Positions 7,069 through 10,045 of a stretch of DNA of 10,045 bases are shown piece by piece. The DNA is taken from assembly GCA_021545595.1 (NCBI GenBank), contig JAJRVG010000070.1, forward strand, positions 1-10,045, read 5' to 3'. The translations under genes were made by a program, and so were the position numbers. How positions within the stretch are numbered: the stretch's first letter is position 1; the number at the start of each line of letters is the position of its first letter. This DNA is from Zetaproteobacteria bacterium. Its GTDB lineage: Bacteria > Pseudomonadota > Zetaproteobacteria > Mariprofundales > Mariprofundaceae. The notes under the pieces were generated by a model. That model searched no databases, was not told the DNA's origin, and worked only from the letters and a program-made list of their open reading frames with translations.

Positions 7069-7100
7069 AAAAAGGGGCCTGAGGGTCCCTTTTTTGTTTT
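7069..7100 (+). terminator. intrinsic terminator after the FadL-family gene
   Basis: An 11-bp stem, AAAAAGGGGCC (7069-7079) with GGTCCCTTTTT (7084-7094), has one G-U pair and a TGAG loop. It runs into TTTTTGTTTT. It sits 23 bp after the stop codon and separates this gene from fadE. Confidence 0.93.
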
Positions 7101-7106
7101 ATGATT

Positions 7107-7135
7107 TTAAAAAGTGAAAGAAAGTAGCCTATAAT
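7107..7135 (+). promoter_or_regulatory. fadE: candidate sigma-70 promoter of fadE
   Basis: A perfect TATAAT lies at 7130-7135. It has a weak -35, TTAAAA (7107-7112), 17 bp upstream. It lies just after the terminator and 38 bp before the fadE start codon, so fadE is probably transcribed separately from the upstream gene. I see no clear palindromic operator here. Confidence 0.5.
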
Positions 7136-7173
7136 GGTGACAAAGAGTTGAGTATTTTAATCAGGAGGCAGAA

Positions 7174-9615
7174 ATGCAGTGGATTGTAGTGATAGGCCTG
7201 ATACTTGTTTTACTGGTGTTGATTGCCCGTGTTCAAGCTCCGTTGATGAACTGGACGGTCGGTATAGTAGTGCCTCTGGTTATTCTTCCCATGATGGGAG
7301 TGATTGGATTTGGACTGGCTCTGCTCTTATGGGTTCTCTTCTTGCTTATCTTTGTTCCACTACATGTCGATGAGCTACGTCTGAAATGGATAACGGAACC
7401 TCTTTTTCATCACATGAAGAAATCACTTCCGACCATGTCCGAAACTGAACGTTCTGCGCTGGAAGCGGGAAATGTCTGGTGGGATGCGGAGCTGTTTCAG
7501 GGTAAACCTGACTGGGAGATGCTGCTCAACACACCTGCTCCTGTGTTAACTGATGAAGAGGAAGCCTTTTTAGAGGGCCCGGTTGAGACACTCTGTAGCA
7601 TGCTTGATGACTGGGAAATTACCCACAAGCTCAATGATCTTTCACCGGAAACATGGAAATTTATCAAAGCCAACAAATTTTTTGGCATGATTATCCCTAA
7701 AAAATATGGCGGACTTGAATTCTCTGCTTATGCCCATTCTCAGGTGGTTCAGAAGATTGCCAGCCGCAGTGTCACTGCCACGGTAACCGTGATGGTACCA
7801 AACTCTCTGGGTCCTGCAGAACTATTAATGAATTATGGAACAGAGGAGCAGAAAAACCTTCTGTTGCCAAAGCTGGCAACAGGTGAAGAGGTACCATGCT
7901 TTGCTTTGACCGGCCCTGATGCAGGGTCAGATGCTGGAGCCATTCCTGATGTTGGCATTGTCTGTAAAGGTGAATTTCAGGGTAAAAAAGTACTGGGTTT
8001 TCGTATTAATTGGGAGAAGCGATATATCACACTCGGGCCAGTAGCAACATTGCTTGGATTGGCATTTCATGCCTATGATCCGGATCATCTATTGGGTAAA
8101 AAGGATGATCTGGGTATCACCTGTGCACTGATTCCTACAAAGGCTAAGGGTGTGAAGATCGGCAGGCGTCATAACCCACTCGATTCTGCATTTCAGAATG
8201 GCCCTAACTGGGGTAAGGATGTTTTTGTACCACTTGACTGGATTATTGGCGGGCAGGAGCAGGTCGGTAATGGCTGGCGCATGCTGGTTGAACGCCTTGC
8301 TGTTGGTAGAGGGATTTCTCTCCCGAGTATGAGTACAGGTGGAGGTAAGTTAGCAACCTATACCACAGGTGCTTATGCCCGAATCAGGAAACAGTTCAGG
8401 CTACCCATTGGTAAGTTTGAAGGGGTTGAGGAGGCGATGGCCCGGATTGGCGGGTTGACCTACATGATGGATTCAGCCCGGATGCTGACGCTTTCAGCTC
8501 TGAATCAGGGGGAGAGACCATCTGTTGTCACAGCCATTGTGAAATATTATCTCACCGAAGGTATGCGGCAGGCAGCCAATGATGCCATGGATGTACATGG
8601 TGGACGTGGTATCTGTTTGGGGCCATCCAACTATCTTGGACGCTTCTATCAGTCAGTTCCTGTCGGGATTACGGTTGAAGGGGCAAACATTCTAACTCGC
8701 ACGATGATTATCTTCGGACAGGGAGCGATGCGCTGTCATCCCTTTGTGATGCGTGAAATGGATGCGCTGTCCGGTGAAGATGAAGAGGCATCACTCAAGA
8801 CGTTCGATGCACTTTTAGTAGATCATATGGCTTATGTGATCGGAAATGTTTCCCGTTCGTTTGTATATAGTCTGAGTGGCGGGTATCTGGCTCCTTCACC
8901 TGTTTCAGGGAAAGGATCGGGAGAAGTCTCCGGATATTATCGACAGCTTGCCCGTTTTTCTGCAAGTTTTGCTGCCATAGCGGATGTATCCCTGCTGGTT
9001 CTTGGGGGAGCCCTGAAGCGGAAAGAGAAACTCTCGGGTCGCTTTGCAGATGTGCTGGGTTATATGTATCTCTGCTCATCTGTGTTGAAACGTTTTGAAG
9101 ATGCAGGGCGTCCAGAAGGTGAGCTGCCTCTGGTGCACTGGTCATGCCAGCATGCACTTTATCAGATTCAGGAGGCACTACATGGAATTATTCGCCATTT
9201 CCCTGTCAGGGTTATCGGCTGGAAACTTCGGGCGTGGACATTCCCTTTAGGCAGACATTTGAATCCACCATCTGATTATCTGGGGCATCAGATTGCCAAC
9301 ATCATGATGCAGCCGGGGGATGAGCGAAGTGTGTTGATAGATGGCATTTATTTTCCCGATGATTCATCAGACATTATTGGACGGCTGGAACATACGCTGA
9401 CACTGACGCTACAGAGTGATGAAATTGAAAATCGATTGAAGAAGTCAGGGCATGTTTTCCAGCCATCAGAGAGCTATGATCAGTGGCTCAGTGGCCTGAA
9501 AAGTGGCGATATAATCTCAAAGGATGAGGCAGCCCTTCTAAGTGAGGCGCAGCGTGCGGTTCGTGAAGTGATTATGATAGATGATTTTCCGGCCGGACGA
9601 AAACGAAGTCGCTAA
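7174..9615 (+). CDS. fadE: acyl-CoA dehydrogenase FadE, membrane-anchored
   Basis: FAD-dependent acyl-CoA dehydrogenase that forms trans-2-enoyl-CoA in the first step of beta-oxidation. The 813 residues match E. coli FadE (814) from end to end. Two hydrophobic stretches (about 3-19 and 29-62) anchor the protein in the inner membrane. Then come the family-specific GNVWWDAELFQGKPDW (about 99-114), KYGGLEFSAYAHS, the flavin and substrate region CFALTGPDAGSDAGAIPD, FQNGPNWGKDVFVP, and VGITVEGANILTR with the probable catalytic base Glu502. The C-terminal region with LVHWSCQHALYQIQEA is the part unique to the FadE subfamily. The start is supported by AGGAGG at 7163-7168, five bases upstream. Together with the FadL-type transporter next door it suggests growth on, or recycling of, long-chain fatty acids. 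Electrons probably go to an ETF or a membrane acceptor, which is not visible here. No truncation is seen. Confidence 0.97.
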   Translation: MQWIVVIGLILVLLVLIARVQAPLMNWTVGIVVPLVILPMMGVIGFGLALLLWVLFLLIFVPLHVDELRLKWITEPLFHHMKKSLPTMSETERSALEAGNVWWDAELFQGKPDWEMLLNTPAPVLTDEEEAFLEGPVETLCSMLDDWEITHKLNDLSPETWKFIKANKFFGMIIPKKYGGLEFSAYAHSQVVQKIASRSVTATVTVMVPNSLGPAELLMNYGTEEQKNLLLPKLATGEEVPCFALTGPDAGSDAGAIPDVGIVCKGEFQGKKVLGFRINWEKRYITLGPVATLLGLAFHAYDPDHLLGKKDDLGITCALIPTKAKGVKIGRRHNPLDSAFQNGPNWGKDVFVPLDWIIGGQEQVGNGWRMLVERLAVGRGISLPSMSTGGGKLATYTTGAYARIRKQFRLPIGKFEGVEEAMARIGGLTYMMDSARMLTLSALNQGERPSVVTAIVKYYLTEGMRQAANDAMDVHGGRGICLGPSNYLGRFYQSVPVGITVEGANILTRTMIIFGQGAMRCHPFVMREMDALSGEDEEASLKTFDALLVDHMAYVIGNVSRSFVYSLSGGYLAPSPVSGKGSGEVSGYYRQLARFSASFAAIADVSLLVLGGALKRKEKLSGRFADVLGYMYLCSSVLKRFEDAGRPEGELPLVHWSCQHALYQIQEALHGIIRHFPVRVIGWKLRAWTFPLGRHLNPPSDYLGHQIANIMMQPGDERSVLIDGIYFPDDSSDIIGRLEHTLTLTLQSDEIENRLKKSGHVFQPSESYDQWLSGLKSGDIISKDEAALLSEAQRAVREVIMIDDFPAGRKRSR

Positions 9616-9632
9616 AGGAGTGTAGTCCGGGT

Positions 9633-10031
9633 TTAGAGCCCGCCGCTTATCTTCCAGCCATCACGATCCCTGGTGAGTGTCAGTTGTTCACGCTGAACAA
9701 TCTGGCGCCATTTTCCATCAGCCAATACTTTTAGCGTATAGGATTGATCGCAGCGGGCGAGCTTGTCACTCAGTTGTCGAATCTGGCGGCTGTGGGATCG
9801 CATCTCAGCCCTGTCAAACTTATCAAACAGTGCAACCATCTGGGCAACGACATCTACTTTGCTTCGTCCCTGATCATGGTAGTTACTGTAGATGAGGGCA
9901 CTGTAGTCGGCAATGCTCCGCTGGCTGATGGCCAGGTCACGTGCATCCATAAGTTCGGTTATTTCACTCTTCTCCATCTCACCGCATGCCAGAAGAGCAG
10001 CAGTGATGATGAATAGCAGGATTCTGTTCAT
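9633..10031 (-). CDS. small predicted lipoprotein, possibly NTF2-like
   Basis: A 132-residue protein with a short basic start (MNR), a hydrophobic stretch at 4-14 and lipobox LLAC, giving lipidated Cys16. Residue +2 is Gly, not Asp, so sorting to the outer membrane is expected. The mature part has an N-terminal helical segment (about 20-45: EITELMDARDLAISQRSIADY), then alternating basic strands ending in REQLTLTRDRDGWKISGG. The helix-then-sheet order and the closing D-GWKI strand resemble NTF2-like/SnoaL-type proteins. This is a weak fold inference, and I do not recognise the family. Only 14 bases upstream are visible and no strong Shine-Dalgarno is seen in them. It is convergent with fadE, with 17 bp between stop codons. 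Confidence 0.8.
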   Translation of the reverse strand: MNRILLFIITAALLACGEMEKSEITELMDARDLAISQRSIADYSALIYSNYHDQGRSKVDVVAQMVALFDKFDRAEMRSHSRQIRQLSDKLARCDQSYTLKVLADGKWRQIVQREQLTLTRDRDGWKISGGL

Positions 10032-10045
10032 CTTAAACAGATTGA

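Noticed and set aside
9744..10016. 90-residue plus-strand open frame opposite the lipoprotein gene
   Set aside because: The minus-strand frame has a proper lipobox and a coherent protein. The plus frame has no ribosome binding site or motif and looks like a shadow.

Overview
The window looks like a piece of a proteobacterial chromosome. The Gram-negative signs are a FadL-type outer-membrane barrel, an E. coli-type FadE with an N-terminal membrane anchor, a lipobox protein, and SucA/SucB that align closely with my memory of the E. coli proteins. GC content is moderate, Shine-Dalgarno sequences are strong and genes are densely packed. A gamma- or zeta-proteobacterial origin is my best guess, but I cannot fix the genus from sequence alone. 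I see no IS elements, CRISPR arrays, tRNA or rRNA genes.

Left part (1-5645, all +): the 3' two-thirds of sucA (2-oxoglutarate dehydrogenase E1), a 146-bp spacer able to fold into several hairpins, and sucB (E2). A three-gene cluster follows only 50 bp later: a small exported cupredoxin-like protein, a TVP38/TMEM64 (DedA-like) membrane protein, and a flavoprotein disulfide reductase. The last three genes are joined by ATGA start/stop overlaps, and I see no terminator between sucB and the cluster. A single sucAB-plus-cluster transcript is therefore plausible.

Two points deserve attention here. SucB appears to lack the peripheral subunit-binding domain that normally holds E3, so it resembles the mitochondrial E2o architecture. 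The flavoprotein reads through perfectly except for an in-frame TGA at codon 24 (4290-4292), inside the FAD-binding fold. This flavoprotein also has Tyr where E3 enzymes have the catalytic His, so it is probably not the missing E3.

Right part (5646-10045): a FadL-family transporter with its own promoter and a palindrome over the -10, a clear intrinsic terminator (7069-7100), and fadE with its own promoter. Together these suggest uptake and first-step beta-oxidation of long-chain fatty acids, whose acetyl-CoA feeds the TCA cycle served by the left part. A small unknown lipoprotein gene on the minus strand converges on fadE with a 17-bp gap.
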